Origin: Gammaproteobacteria bacterium RIFCSPHIGHO2_12_FULL_39_24
GTDB lineage: Bacteria > Pseudomonadota > Gammaproteobacteria > Coxiellales > Coxiellaceae
Direction of reading: 5' to 3'
Assembly (NCBI GenBank): GCA_001802455.1
Contig: MGXZ01000011.1
Location: 1 to 64,000, forward strand
DNA: 64,000 nt
In this document: piece after piece, positions 40,709 to 53,031 of the stretch
How positions within the stretch are numbered: the first letter of the stretch is position 1
How the letters are laid out: each line of letters starts with the position of its first letter
Program-made: the position numbers and the translations under genes
The notes under the pieces: generated by a model
Databases searched by the model: none
The model's input: the letters and a program-made list of their open reading frames with translations, nothing else
Told to the model about the DNA's origin: nothing

Positions 40709-42001
<1,293 letters not shown>

Positions 42002-42112
42002 CTACGTGAAATTAATTAATTTTTTTATGTTATTTACATTTTGGAAGTACAACTGCTAATTTGTATTACTGTATCGGATTGTTTAAAGAAATGCGACAGC
42101 AGATTCTTGATG

Positions 42113-43507
42113 TTATCGCCTATTGAGGCCGGGTGAATGCAGCTCAATACCCGCAGTTTTAATCCTATTCTTCAGTGTATTTTTTATTGTTTCATTATCG
42201 CAACTATTGATGATTGCATTTAAGCGATCGTTACCCAATCCCGTAAAAAATGCTACGTTACTTTCACGCTGCACCATATTCGCCGTTAAAGAATAAAATA
42301 TATATTCTATCTTTGCCGCACCGGATGGACCACCATACAACGCACCTACAACATCATCAGTGAAACTGGATAGTAAGTCTTCAATAAAAGCAGTGTCGTG
42401 CGTTCGATAGCACACAAACATTATATCATGTGCGTTTTGTGCGTATTCTCCACCAAGTTTAGAACAGATTTCGATCCATTTTCCCATTGCAGATAATCCC
42501 AAGGCTCTCGAGAAATAAATCAGATTTTCAGCAGGCTGTTGTGGTGCGCAGATAAAACAGTAGGATAAATACCGAAAAGCATTCTGATCAGGTATTAGCT
42601 CATTCATTTTATGTGCTACCAGCGCGAAAATTTGTTGCCAGTGTGTTTTTGTAACTGCCCTCATAACATCTACTAACTGCTGAGTGCTTGTCTGATTACC
42701 TAAAAATTTTTCAACAATTCCAGAATAATCACCAAGCGCATCAATTATTATTTGTTTATTATCAGAATGCGCGCGTTCCATCACTTGCAAAAAACTATGG
42801 GCACTATTACCTAATAAATCTGGCAATTCCCTTGCTATGTCTCGCAGTATTTGCGCTTGAGTGTCTATATTTTCTTCCAACAACCGATATAATTCCTCCG
42901 GCCGTAAATTTCTCTGCGCAACTATATCTACTACGGCCGGTTGAAAAAATACAGGTGATGGTGCTGCGTCACCAAACGTTTGCGCCAACACTTCTTCTTG
43001 CACCAACACTTCTTCTTCTGTAGACATATGCGTTGCGTGTTCTGCGCGTTTTGATTCACCTGCAACGGCGGTTGCTTTGTGTTGGGTTGCTTTTTCATGC
43101 ATTGTTTTTTGATTCACTATATACCGATTTTTTTCTTCTCTGGAGAGCGAATTAAACCTGGCTATTCTTGTGTGAATTTGAATTGCAATAATTTCTTGAT
43201 ACTCAAAATAGTTCGCCGCATCTTCGACAAATAATTCTGATAGTGTTATATACTCATACACTGTTTCCATACTGGCTTTTAATGCTGGATCAAAATCAGG
43301 CGTACCCCCATCGATCGTCACCCTAAGAATTTTTTCAAGATCATTTACTGCCGTTCTAAAATCAGATTCTTGTTTCATTGGAATAGCGTTGAGTGCAGCA
43401 TTAATCATATCTTCGTAATCAGCGCGTACCCGCATTTCACGATTTTCTCTAGATGCTTTTTCTTCTGTTGTTTCATAATTTGGAATTGCGTCATAAGTAA
43501 ACGGCAT
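42113..43507 (-). CDS. Unknown soluble protein inserted between kdsA and eno, candidate effector
   Basis: I do not recognise this 464-residue protein (ATG 43507, GGAG 7 bases upstream). It has no signal or membrane segment and is largely helical, with an acidic repeat-like stretch EEEVLVQEEVLAQ near residues 167-179. The C-terminal half (about 200-464) looks like an alpha-helical repeat. In many gammaproteobacteria pyrG, kdsA and eno are neighbours; here this ORF breaks the series. An effector role is only a guess. Confidence 0.7.
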   Translation of the reverse strand: MPFTYDAIPNYETTEEKASRENREMRVRADYEDMINAALNAIPMKQESDFRTAVNDLEKILRVTIDGGTPDFDPALKASMETVYEYITLSELFVEDAANYFEYQEIIAIQIHTRIARFNSLSREEKNRYIVNQKTMHEKATQHKATAVAGESKRAEHATHMSTEEEVLVQEEVLAQTFGDAAPSPVFFQPAVVDIVAQRNLRPEELYRLLEENIDTQAQILRDIARELPDLLGNSAHSFLQVMERAHSDNKQIIIDALGDYSGIVEKFLGNQTSTQQLVDVMRAVTKTHWQQIFALVAHKMNELIPDQNAFRYLSYCFICAPQQPAENLIYFSRALGLSAMGKWIEICSKLGGEYAQNAHDIMFVCYRTHDTAFIEDLLSSFTDDVVGALYGGPSGAAKIEYIFYSLTANMVQRESNVAFFTGLGNDRLNAIINSCDNETIKNTLKNRIKTAGIELHSPGLNRR

Positions 43508-43591
43508 AATCACTCTCCGAACGTCTCACTTTATTCGGAAATCATAGCACACAATCAGTCCCTGACTGGGATTGTACAATTTATTGTTGTC

Positions 43592-46026
<2,435 letters not shown>

Positions 46027-46029
46027 CTA

Positions 46030-46191
46030 AGAGCCTGTTTAAAATCTCCTGACTCGCTGTAAATGACGCTATTCGGTGTAAATAAATAGAAATTTTCGGC
46101 TAAGATTAAAGAATATTAACCTCAAATTTCAATTTATTTCCCCCCGAATAGCATCATTTTCGCTTGAGCCCGGAGATCTTAAACAGGCTCT
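46030..46191. mobile_element. MITE-like palindromic element
   Basis: A 160-bp segment has nearly perfect terminal inverted repeats of about 67 bases: the left arm begins GAGCCTGTTTAAAATCTCC, and the right arm ends GGAGATCTTAAACAGGCTC. Both then continue with matching inner parts (GCTATTCGG / CCGAATAGC; AAATAAAT.GAAATTT). The element is flanked by TAA on each side, a possible 3-base target duplication. It carries no gene. It could fold into one long hairpin. It lies between the pyrG start and the end of an ATPase gene. Confidence 0.82.
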
Positions 46192-46249
46192 AAAACGGAA
46201 GATGATTATACGGCAACCCCGTCTGAATGAATAGACTTTTTCGGCGCTA

Positions 46250-47407
46250 CTACTCAATAATACGGTACGAATCTTTATAATTAATCAGTGTGGTATTTTT
46301 AAATGTCATATTTTGATTGCCATTATAAATAACATACGATTTTTTGCATTTTTTCAGTTTACAGAAATATTCAATATTTTTAATAAAATCCGGTGAAAAA
46401 GTTTGCGCTGATTTAATTTCGATGGGAATCAATTCTGAACCCATTTGATAAATTAAATCGATTTCGTATTGTTGACTATCGCGATAAAAATATAAACGCG
46501 GATCACGGCCCTGATTAAAACGCGCTTTCATTAATTCTATCGCAACCATCGTTTCAAACAATTGTCCGCGTAATGGATCACGATCTATTTGTGATAACGT
46601 TTCAATACCCAACAAATAACTGACTAATCCAACATCAGTAAAATAAAGTTTAGGGGATTTAATCAGTCGCTTTCCAATATTTTCAAAATAAGCCGGCACT
46701 AATTCAATTAAATAAGTTGCTTGTAAAACAGAAAGCCAGTGTTTAACAGTGTGGCTGTCCACGCCCACATCATTCCCTAAACCATGCATATTTAAAATCG
46801 TACCTGTGCGGGCAGCACATAATTTTATAAATCGCTGGAACGTCATTAAATCTTTTACGTTAATTAATTGGCGAATATCACGCTCCAAATACGTTTGAAT
46901 ATAGTCGCGATATATTTCTGCTGGATTTAATTGTTTTTCATAAATACGCGGATAAAATCCATTCAACATAGCTTCATTGGTTGTTAATGATATTTTTTCT
47001 TTTTCTAATTCTAAAATACTGAGTGGCAATAACTTTAATATTGCGGTTCTACCCGCTAATGATTGCGATAATGCTTGATGCAACGCAGGTTGATGACTAC
47101 CGGTTAATACATACAATCCATCTTGTTTTTTTTCATCAACAATGACTTGAAGATAAGACAACAATGACGGCACTTGTTGCACTTCATCAATAATTAATCC
47201 GTCGGGATAACGATTCAACAACGCGTGCGGATCTTGCGCCGCCATGGTTCGTGTTTCCGGATCTTCAAGATTGATGTAACCATAATCTTTACAGTGCGTT
47301 TTCACTAACGTAGTTTTGCCCGACTGTCGTGGTCCTACGACCGTAACAATGGGGTATTTTTTCATCATTTCCAAAAACTTGATTGACAAAATTCTATTTA
47401 TAATCAT
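46250..47407 (-). CDS. Stand-alone AAA ATPase with DUF4143 domain, second copy
   Basis: The protein (385 residues from ATG 47407) has Walker A GPRQSGKTTL near 25-34, Walker B GLIIDEVQQ, LAGR as an arginine-finger-like motif, and a C-terminal DUF4143 region ending in the PD-(D/E)XK-like YEIDLIYQ...LIPIEIKSA. It is related to the gene at 267-1439 but not recently duplicated. A 13-bp perfect inverted repeat spans its promoter. Confidence 0.86.
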   Translation of the reverse strand: MIINRILSIKFLEMMKKYPIVTVVGPRQSGKTTLVKTHCKDYGYINLEDPETRTMAAQDPHALLNRYPDGLIIDEVQQVPSLLSYLQVIVDEKKQDGLYVLTGSHQPALHQALSQSLAGRTAILKLLPLSILELEKEKISLTTNEAMLNGFYPRIYEKQLNPAEIYRDYIQTYLERDIRQLINVKDLMTFQRFIKLCAARTGTILNMHGLGNDVGVDSHTVKHWLSVLQATYLIELVPAYFENIGKRLIKSPKLYFTDVGLVSYLLGIETLSQIDRDPLRGQLFETMVAIELMKARFNQGRDPRLYFYRDSQQYEIDLIYQMGSELIPIEIKSAQTFSPDFIKNIEYFCKLKKCKKSYVIYNGNQNMTFKNTTLINYKDSYRIIE

Positions 47408-47421
47408 AAAGATACCGTTTC

Positions 47422-47458
47422 TTTTACATTTTTGTAGTATAACTCCAAAAATGTAAAA
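47422..47458 (-). promoter_or_regulatory. 13-bp inverted repeat over the ATPase promoter
   Basis: TTTTACATTTTTG (47422-47434) and CAAAAATGTAAAA (47446-47458) are perfect inverted repeats around an 11-base spacer. On the minus strand the spacer holds TATACT, a -10-like hexamer, 30-35 bases before the start codon at 47407. A dimeric repressor binding here would block transcription. Confidence 0.6.
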
Positions 47459-47505
47459 AATCAAGCTGGAGCAATAAGGAAATGCCCGTCACAGATTTCT
47501 CACCA

Positions 47506-47521
47506 TATAATCTGCTATAAT
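47506..47521 (+). promoter_or_regulatory. Candidate -10 elements for the YopJ-like gene
   Basis: Two exact TATAAT hexamers lie at 47506-47511 and 47516-47521, 39 to 54 bases before the GTG start at 47560. No good -35 stands out. No PmrA-like tandem was seen here. Confidence 0.4.
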
Positions 47522-47559
47522 AACCAATCAATTTCTGATTAAAAAATTTTGGAGTTGAT

Positions 47560-48951
47560 GTGTCTCTACAGGTATCACAAATCCAAAGCATTGCAAATTT
47601 ATTAGAGCAGTTACTACAAAATAAGCCGCTTTATGAAATTCTTAGCTTAGAACAAACGGCAAGTTTAAAAGAAATTAATCAGAAAATTCAAGATCTGTGC
47701 TTCCCATTGACAAGGAAAGTTTATGCCTATCCTGCGTATGAAAATGAGGTATTTCCTGTAAACGCACTAATAGAGCTGCTTGACAATGCAAAGTCATTAC
47801 ATAAAACAGCAGAAGAATCGAATCCTGCGCCACCTACATCCAAAATTATAAATTTTCGAAAAAAAGTTGAGGAAGTAATTTTTGAGATAAATGCTCTTTT
47901 AAATCCTCAAAAAATGACACCAACAGGTATAATTCCAAAATTTTCTGCTGATTTTGTTTATGAAACAAAACAAGATGACCGGATAGATAAAAGCGTAATT
48001 ACAGTCAAAGCCTCAGGTATAGATTTAATAATTCAATATTATACTCACAAGTATAATGCGGCTTTTAATTTTTCATATGCTAATGAAAATGATTTTTTAG
48101 ATAACCTTGAAAAAGAAATAAATCAATTGCGGCAATCCCCGAGAGATTGTCGTATGACTTTTCTTATCGGACGTGATCGTTCTCATATACTTCCCATCGT
48201 TTATATTAGAGAAAATAATCAAGAAGGTATTCTGATTGCGGATACAACTGGTATGCCAGATATAAATCCCCAGGCAAAAATTACCGCTACAGAAATGGTG
48301 AAAATGCAAGAAAAGGCTGAGAAAATGAAAATAAATTTTTTTGCAATAAAGATGGCTCGTCAGGCAAGTCAATTTTCTTGTCGAACTGATGCGCTCATTC
48401 TCGGTCGCGATGCCACAAGTTGTGATCCATCTGGAAATTATCGCACATTGAATTTATTGGAAAAACTACAGAAAAGAGCTGTGCAAGATGTTAACTATAA
48501 ATACTGGTTTGACGCAAAATTACCAGATGAATTATTAAAATCCGCTCAAATCAGCGTTTTTAAACAGACCCATAAGGAAGATATCCCCAGAAAAATTCAT
48601 AAGGAAAAAACATTGTCACAGTTTTGGGAGACTTATACAGAATCTTTACCAATAGTTAATAGTACAACTCAAGAAAAAGAGCAGAAACAAGTTGCGACTT
48701 ATTCTAGGGTAAAATCATTTAAGTTTATACCGATTATGCAAATACAATTTTATTGCAATCAACTTCAGCGTGAACTCGGGGATTTGTGGACAGATGAATT
48801 AAAAAATACTTTTATAGGTAACGCAAAAAAATTATTTAAATCACATGGTCAGACTGCTGTAGAGAAACAAAATACAGCGATATATAAATTAGCAGCGGAA
48901 ACTTTAGCAAGTACTTTGCAGGATAAAAATGTGCGTCGTAGCACAATGTAA
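47560..48951 (+). CDS. Candidate CE-clan (YopJ-like) acetyltransferase or protease, probable effector
   Basis: The 463-residue protein starts at GTG (GGAG 5 bases upstream). A central block has the CE-clan order: His209 in GRDRSHILPIVYI, Asp228 in ILIADTTG, Gln268 and Cys274 in RQASQFSCRTDALILGRDA. The His-Asp gap is 19, the same as H109-E128 in Yersinia YopJ. Asp-Cys is 46 (44 in YopJ), and QASQFSC aligns with QRSSSEC of YopJ. N- and C-terminal parts are helical and not recognised. YopJ relatives acetylate host kinases; Ulp-type relatives cleave ubiquitin-like proteins. There is no signal peptide. The family is an inference from motif spacing, not a database match. Confidence 0.6.
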   Translation: MSLQVSQIQSIANLLEQLLQNKPLYEILSLEQTASLKEINQKIQDLCFPLTRKVYAYPAYENEVFPVNALIELLDNAKSLHKTAEESNPAPPTSKIINFRKKVEEVIFEINALLNPQKMTPTGIIPKFSADFVYETKQDDRIDKSVITVKASGIDLIIQYYTHKYNAAFNFSYANENDFLDNLEKEINQLRQSPRDCRMTFLIGRDRSHILPIVYIRENNQEGILIADTTGMPDINPQAKITATEMVKMQEKAEKMKINFFAIKMARQASQFSCRTDALILGRDATSCDPSGNYRTLNLLEKLQKRAVQDVNYKYWFDAKLPDELLKSAQISVFKQTHKEDIPRKIHKEKTLSQFWETYTESLPIVNSTTQEKEQKQVATYSRVKSFKFIPIMQIQFYCNQLQRELGDLWTDELKNTFIGNAKKLFKSHGQTAVEKQNTAIYKLAAETLASTLQDKNVRRSTM

Positions 48952-49103
48952 TGTAGCGTGATTGCGTGAAAGAAGTGATGGAGGTGAGCACTACCGATCA
49001 CAATGCCTTTCGCAGGTGATAACATCAGCCCTGATGAAAATCACGCAAACCAAACAAGGGGAATCAGCATTACCAACTCCACACACGCATAAATAAAACT
49101 AAC

Positions 49104-49508
49104 TCACACCCAATTCTCCACGCGCAATTTCGGCACGCGCTGAAATTCTTTTACATTGTTGGTTACCAGCGTGACATTCAGCGTTAAGCAATGTGCTGCA
49201 ATCCAAAGATCGTTATTACCGATTATTTTTCCTTTTTTTTCAAGATAAGCGCGAATATGGCCGTACTGTTTTGCAACTTCGGGTGACAATGGTAATACCG
49301 GAATCACACCGATTAAAGATTCTAGCGCTGCGTGCGCTTTTTTCGGATGCTCGCTTTTTTCACTGCCATAATACAACTCACCATAATTAACAGCAGACAT
49401 CACAACCGCGCCGACTTGCAACTGTTTAAATTTATTGATAACAGCAGTTGGTTTTTGTTTAGTAATGTAAATACACGTATTTGTATCAATTAAATATTCT
49501 GCTAACAT
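49104..49508 (-). CDS. vapC: VapC PIN-domain toxin, second system
   Basis: The 134-residue PIN protein has EYLIDTNTCIYI (D8), NYGELYYG (E44) and GNNDLWIAAHCL (D100). The fourth acidic position is Asn in LVTNN instead of Asp, so metal binding may differ. It starts 1 base after the antitoxin stop. VapC toxins cleave specific RNAs; the target is unknown. Confidence 0.9.
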   Translation of the reverse strand: MLAEYLIDTNTCIYITKQKPTAVINKFKQLQVGAVVMSAVNYGELYYGSEKSEHPKKAHAALESLIGVIPVLPLSPEVAKQYGHIRAYLEKKGKIIGNNDLWIAAHCLTLNVTLVTNNVKEFQRVPKLRVENWV

Positions 49509-49509
49509 A

Positions 49510-49743
49510 TTAAAAATCCCGCTCTTGTGGTGGCAAATCTTCTATTCTTTCTGCCAATACATCATCGGGAAATGGGATTAACAAAGCCAATGCAGCTGCT
49601 AAATTTTTCGGAACAATGCGTATCACAACTTCATTATTGCGAATAAAAATCTCCACTTCTTGCTGATCACTTAACTGAAAAGCTCTCGGAATCCTCACTG
49701 CCAAAGAATTACCTGACTTAAAGACACGCGTATGATGGTGCAT
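49510..49743 (-). CDS. vapB: VapB antitoxin, AbrB type
   Basis: The 77-residue protein has the SpoVT/AbrB fold: TRVFKSGNSLAVRIPRAFQL, then VEIFIRNNEVVIRIVP, with a C-terminal toxin-binding tail. Three in-frame ATGs lie at 49755, 49746 and 49743; GGAG stands 6 bases before the last. A palindromic pair lies just upstream. It pairs with the VapC at 49104. Confidence 0.9.
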   Translation of the reverse strand: MHHHTRVFKSGNSLAVRIPRAFQLSDQQEVEIFIRNNEVVIRIVPKNLAAALALLIPFPDDVLAERIEDLPPQERDF

Positions 49744-49758
49744 CATCGTCTCCATAGT

Positions 49759-49779
49759 GTATATACGTTAAGTATATAC
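49759..49779. promoter_or_regulatory. Twin palindromes, probable VapB operator
   Basis: GTATATAC occurs at 49759-49766 and again at 49772-49779, each self-complementary, separated by GTTAA. They lie 16 bases upstream of the chosen vapB start. AbrB-type VapB proteins usually bind such sites to repress their own operon. Confidence 0.6.
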
Positions 49780-49859
49780 CCTGATGGTTGATTTTTCAAC
49801 CCTTGCCAATCCACCACTCCAATGCCACAATTTGATTCACTTTTATCAGGAAAATACGT

Positions 49860-51281
49860 ATGTCCACACTTCACCAAAAAATCAAAGACCATTTTCAACA
49901 AATCAGCGAGCAGTGGGATCACGATATTATTCCACAATTGGAAGAATATATTCGCATTCCCTGCAAGTCGGTTGCATTTGATAAAAATTGGAAAGCCAAT
50001 GGTCACATCGATCGTGCGATGCAATTGTTAAAAAAGTGGTGTGAACAACAACCCATTAAAAATAAAAAAATTGACATTTTGGAAATTGAAAATCGCACGC
50101 CAGTACTTTTTATCGATATCCCCGGTGATTCTGATAAAACAATTTTATTGTATGGACACATGGACAAACAACCCGAAATGACCGGTTGGTTTGAGGGGTT
50201 AGCCCCATGGAAGCCTGTTTTGAAAGACGGAAAACTATATGGTCGCGGTGGTGCTGATGATGGATATGCTGTTTTCTCAGCGTTAAATGCGATTAGTTAT
50301 TTGCAATCACTTCATATTCCGCATGCACGTTGCGTTGTTTTAATTGAAGCCTCCGAAGAAAGTGGCAGCATTGATTTGCCACCCTATTTACAATTACTCG
50401 AGAAAAAAATGGGCGAGCCAGATTTAGTGATTTGTCTTGATTCTGAATCGGGAAATTATGATCAATTGTGGGGCACGACTTCATTACGTGGATTAATCAG
50501 CGGTAATTTACATATCGATACATTGCACAGCGGTATTCATTCAGGTTATGGCAGCGGTGTTGCGCCTTCTGTTTTTCACGTGTTGCGACAATTGCTCGAT
50601 CGCATTGAAGATCCGCAAAATGGCAAAATAAAAGTGGATGATTTATTTGTCTCAATTCCCGAGAGTCGTTTAAAACAAATCGAAGAAACCGCCAAAACAG
50701 TGGGCGATGATTTTATTGAAAGTGTGCCATTTTTAAAAAATGTGGAGCCGATTTGTCATGACGCGGAAGAATTAATTTTAAATCGTACATGGCGCCCTGC
50801 TTTATCCATTGTCGGTATTGATGGCGTTCCATCGACCAGCAACGCAGGCAATGTCACGTTGCCGAGCTTAACCGTAAAATTATCCATTCGCATTCCGCCA
50901 ACGTGTGATATGAAAAAAGCATCTGACACATTAAAAGAAATGTTAGAAAAAAATCCGCCCTTCAATGCAAAAGTAAAATACGAAATAGAAGATCGCGCGA
51001 ATGGTTGGCAATCACCTGAATTAGCAAAATGGTTATCGGATGCAAGCAATAACGCATCGCAATTATTTTTTAATAAAAACACGGCTTATTTAGGCATTGG
51101 CGGAACCATTCCGTTTATGGGAATGCTCTCTGAAAAATTTCCGAAAGCGCAATTTTTAATTACGGGTGTACTCGGACCCAAATCCAACGCGCATGGTCCG
51201 AATGAATTTTTACACATCGATTATGCGAAAAAAATCACAGCCTGTGTGGCGTCGGTGATTGCGGAACATTACCACCGATGA
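49860..51281 (+). CDS. M20-family metallopeptidase
   Basis: The 473-residue protein has the zinc-peptidase motifs LLYGHMDKQPE near 98-108, GRGGADDGYAVFSA near 127-140 and IEASEESGS with the catalytic Glu pair near 162-170. A dimerisation domain is inserted, and a late HGPNEFLHIDY carries the last His ligand. M20 dipeptidases of this length act on dipeptides or carnosine-like substrates. It lies divergent from vapBC. Confidence 0.9.
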   Translation: MSTLHQKIKDHFQQISEQWDHDIIPQLEEYIRIPCKSVAFDKNWKANGHIDRAMQLLKKWCEQQPIKNKKIDILEIENRTPVLFIDIPGDSDKTILLYGHMDKQPEMTGWFEGLAPWKPVLKDGKLYGRGGADDGYAVFSALNAISYLQSLHIPHARCVVLIEASEESGSIDLPPYLQLLEKKMGEPDLVICLDSESGNYDQLWGTTSLRGLISGNLHIDTLHSGIHSGYGSGVAPSVFHVLRQLLDRIEDPQNGKIKVDDLFVSIPESRLKQIEETAKTVGDDFIESVPFLKNVEPICHDAEELILNRTWRPALSIVGIDGVPSTSNAGNVTLPSLTVKLSIRIPPTCDMKKASDTLKEMLEKNPPFNAKVKYEIEDRANGWQSPELAKWLSDASNNASQLFFNKNTAYLGIGGTIPFMGMLSEKFPKAQFLITGVLGPKSNAHGPNEFLHIDYAKKITACVASVIAEHYHR

Positions 51282-51736
51282 AATGCAGGATGCGTCTCGT
51301 CAACAACGACAAATATTCCTGTACACGTATCACAGATTTTTTCATTTGCCATTAATTCACCATACACGGTGATTTTATTTTCTTGAATCAATTTTAATTG
51401 CGCGACCAATTTCAACTCTGTATTCATCGGCGTCGGTCGTTTTAATTGCACGGAGTATTCCGCAGTCACGGTGCATGGCGGTGCGCTCAATTTATTTTTT
51501 TGCATAAAATAATAACTCGCCGCCCAATTGCAATGACAATCTAATAATGCGCCAATAATGCCGCCATTTAATACAGCGGGAAAAGCGCTGTGAAATGATT
51601 TCGGCGTAAAATGCGCGACAATCAAATCCCCTTCAACAAAACTTTTTATTTGCAAACCCTGTTGATTGGCAGGACCGCAACCAAAGCAAATGCTGCTGGA
51701 TGCAAACTGATCTTGAAGAGAAAGTTGGAAATTCAC
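51269..51736 (-). CDS. Hotdog-fold thioesterase (PaaI-like)
   Basis: The 155-residue protein (GTG start) has CFGCGPANQQGLQIKSF near 17-33, AFPAVLNGGIIGALLDCHCNWA with the active-site HGG-type loop changed to NGG, and a YSVQLKRPTPMN strand. It is a PaaI/4HBT-like acyl-CoA thioesterase; the substrate is unknown. Its end overlaps the M20 peptidase stop by 13 bases, convergent. Confidence 0.8.
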   Translation of the reverse strand: MNFQLSLQDQFASSSICFGCGPANQQGLQIKSFVEGDLIVAHFTPKSFHSAFPAVLNGGIIGALLDCHCNWAASYYFMQKNKLSAPPCTVTAEYSVQLKRPTPMNTELKLVAQLKLIQENKITVYGELMANEKICDTCTGIFVVVDETHPAFHRW

Positions 51737-51775
51737 ATTAAATCTCTTGTCATGAACAAGCGTTTCGTAAAAAAT

Positions 51776-52951
51776 TTATTTAAAATCATGTATAACGCGC
51801 TTCATAAAACTATCGAATAACGGGACTGTAAAAGCGGTTTCGCCATGTGCAGGGCTATAAATTAATCCTTTACTAATTAATTGTTCGCGGATTTTTCCAA
51901 GATCAGTGACTTTTTTATTCAGTAATTCCGCTATTTTTCCCGATGCTACTGGTTCAGCACCCAATTCAGCCATGGCACGCAAATAATGTTTCTGCATCGC
52001 GGTTAATTGCTCAAAACGAATTCTAAAAAAACTGGCGTCAAGGCCGGCGAGTGCTTGTAACGTTGCTTCTTTTGCATGAGCTTCACTAATGGGGGTGTGA
52101 GATGCAATATTCCACGCTTGTTGACCCCACTCTTGCAAAAAATAAGCGTAGCCTTTTGTTTGTTTTAATATTTCCTTTATCGCTTGCGATGTATAACGCA
52201 CGTTTAATTTTTCTGCTGGTATCGTTAATGCTTGGGTGGCTGCATCTTTGTCTAATTCACCAATCTCAATAAATTCAAATAATCGCTCAGCGTAGGTTTT
52301 CGCTTTTCCCATTTTTGCTGCTGTTTGCGGCAGCCCAGCAGCCACTAGTGTGATTGGCAGCAAATCTTGTGCAGCAATATGCAGCGCCATGATCAATGCA
52401 CTCAGCTCTTTTTCATCGAGCACCTGTAATTCATCGATGAATAAAACAACTGCTGTTTTTTTTTCTTTTGCCGCAATACTGATTGCTTGTAATAATTGCG
52501 TCAAATTCTCACCAAGACCAGATGTGATGAGCTTACCTGGTTTGTTATCAACGCTGATTTCAAGATCGTGATACTTCAGTTTCAAAGAATGCACAAACGT
52601 AGCGAATGCACGCAACGCACGTTTTGCAAGTTCTGTCGCAGGTTTTCCACGATTCAGTTTGATTAACGCAGATTGTAACCCAGGCGCCAATAATCCTGGC
52701 AAAGAGCAATCAGCTAACGCCTCCATTCTCACGGTAATAATATTGTGTGCTTCCGCATTTTGGCGAATTCGGTTTAATAAAACTGTTTTTCCAACGCCTC
52801 GCAATCCCGTTAAAATTAAGCTTTTGGCTGATCGACCAACAGCAATACGTTGTAAAGCAACAGAAGCCTTTTCGAGCAATGTATCACGCCCCGTTAATTC
52901 GGGCGGCGTTGATCCAGCGCCAGGTGAATAGGGATTTAAAACGGGGTTCAT
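51776..52951 (-). CDS. Stand-alone AAA ATPase with winged-helix C-terminus
   Basis: The 391-residue protein has Walker A GLRGVGKTVLLNRI near 49-62, Walker B VVLFIDELQVL near 169-179 and sensor-like TLVAAGLP. It ends in a winged-helix-like region (EPVASGKIAELLNKKVTDLGKIREQ, about 331-355). It resembles the Orc1/Cdc6-like ATPases often found in bacterial accessory DNA. A short inverted repeat TTTGTA/TACAAA lies at 52975-52993. Confidence 0.8.
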   Translation of the reverse strand: MNPVLNPYSPGAGSTPPELTGRDTLLEKASVALQRIAVGRSAKSLILTGLRGVGKTVLLNRIRQNAEAHNIITVRMEALADCSLPGLLAPGLQSALIKLNRGKPATELAKRALRAFATFVHSLKLKYHDLEISVDNKPGKLITSGLGENLTQLLQAISIAAKEKKTAVVLFIDELQVLDEKELSALIMALHIAAQDLLPITLVAAGLPQTAAKMGKAKTYAERLFEFIEIGELDKDAATQALTIPAEKLNVRYTSQAIKEILKQTKGYAYFLQEWGQQAWNIASHTPISEAHAKEATLQALAGLDASFFRIRFEQLTAMQKHYLRAMAELGAEPVASGKIAELLNKKVTDLGKIREQLISKGLIYSPAHGETAFTVPLFDSFMKRVIHDFK

Positions 52952-52974
52952 AAATTATGTCTATTTTATCCAAG

Positions 52975-52993
52975 TTTGTAGTTAATATACAAA
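52975..52993. promoter_or_regulatory. Inverted repeat upstream of the third ATPase gene
   Basis: TTTGTA (52975-52980) and TACAAA (52988-52993) are perfect 6-bp inverted repeats with a 7-base AT-rich spacer, 24 bases upstream of the start at 52951. It is shorter than the operators before the other two ATPase genes, so support is weaker. Confidence 0.35.
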
Positions 52994-53031
52994 TTAAGAT
53001 AAACTAGTTATCATCCGACAGCAAGTCCTTT

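Noticed and set aside
48097-48372. 91-codon minus-strand ORF within the YopJ-like gene
   Set aside because: It is an antisense shadow of the YopJ-like frame, without a ribosome binding site.
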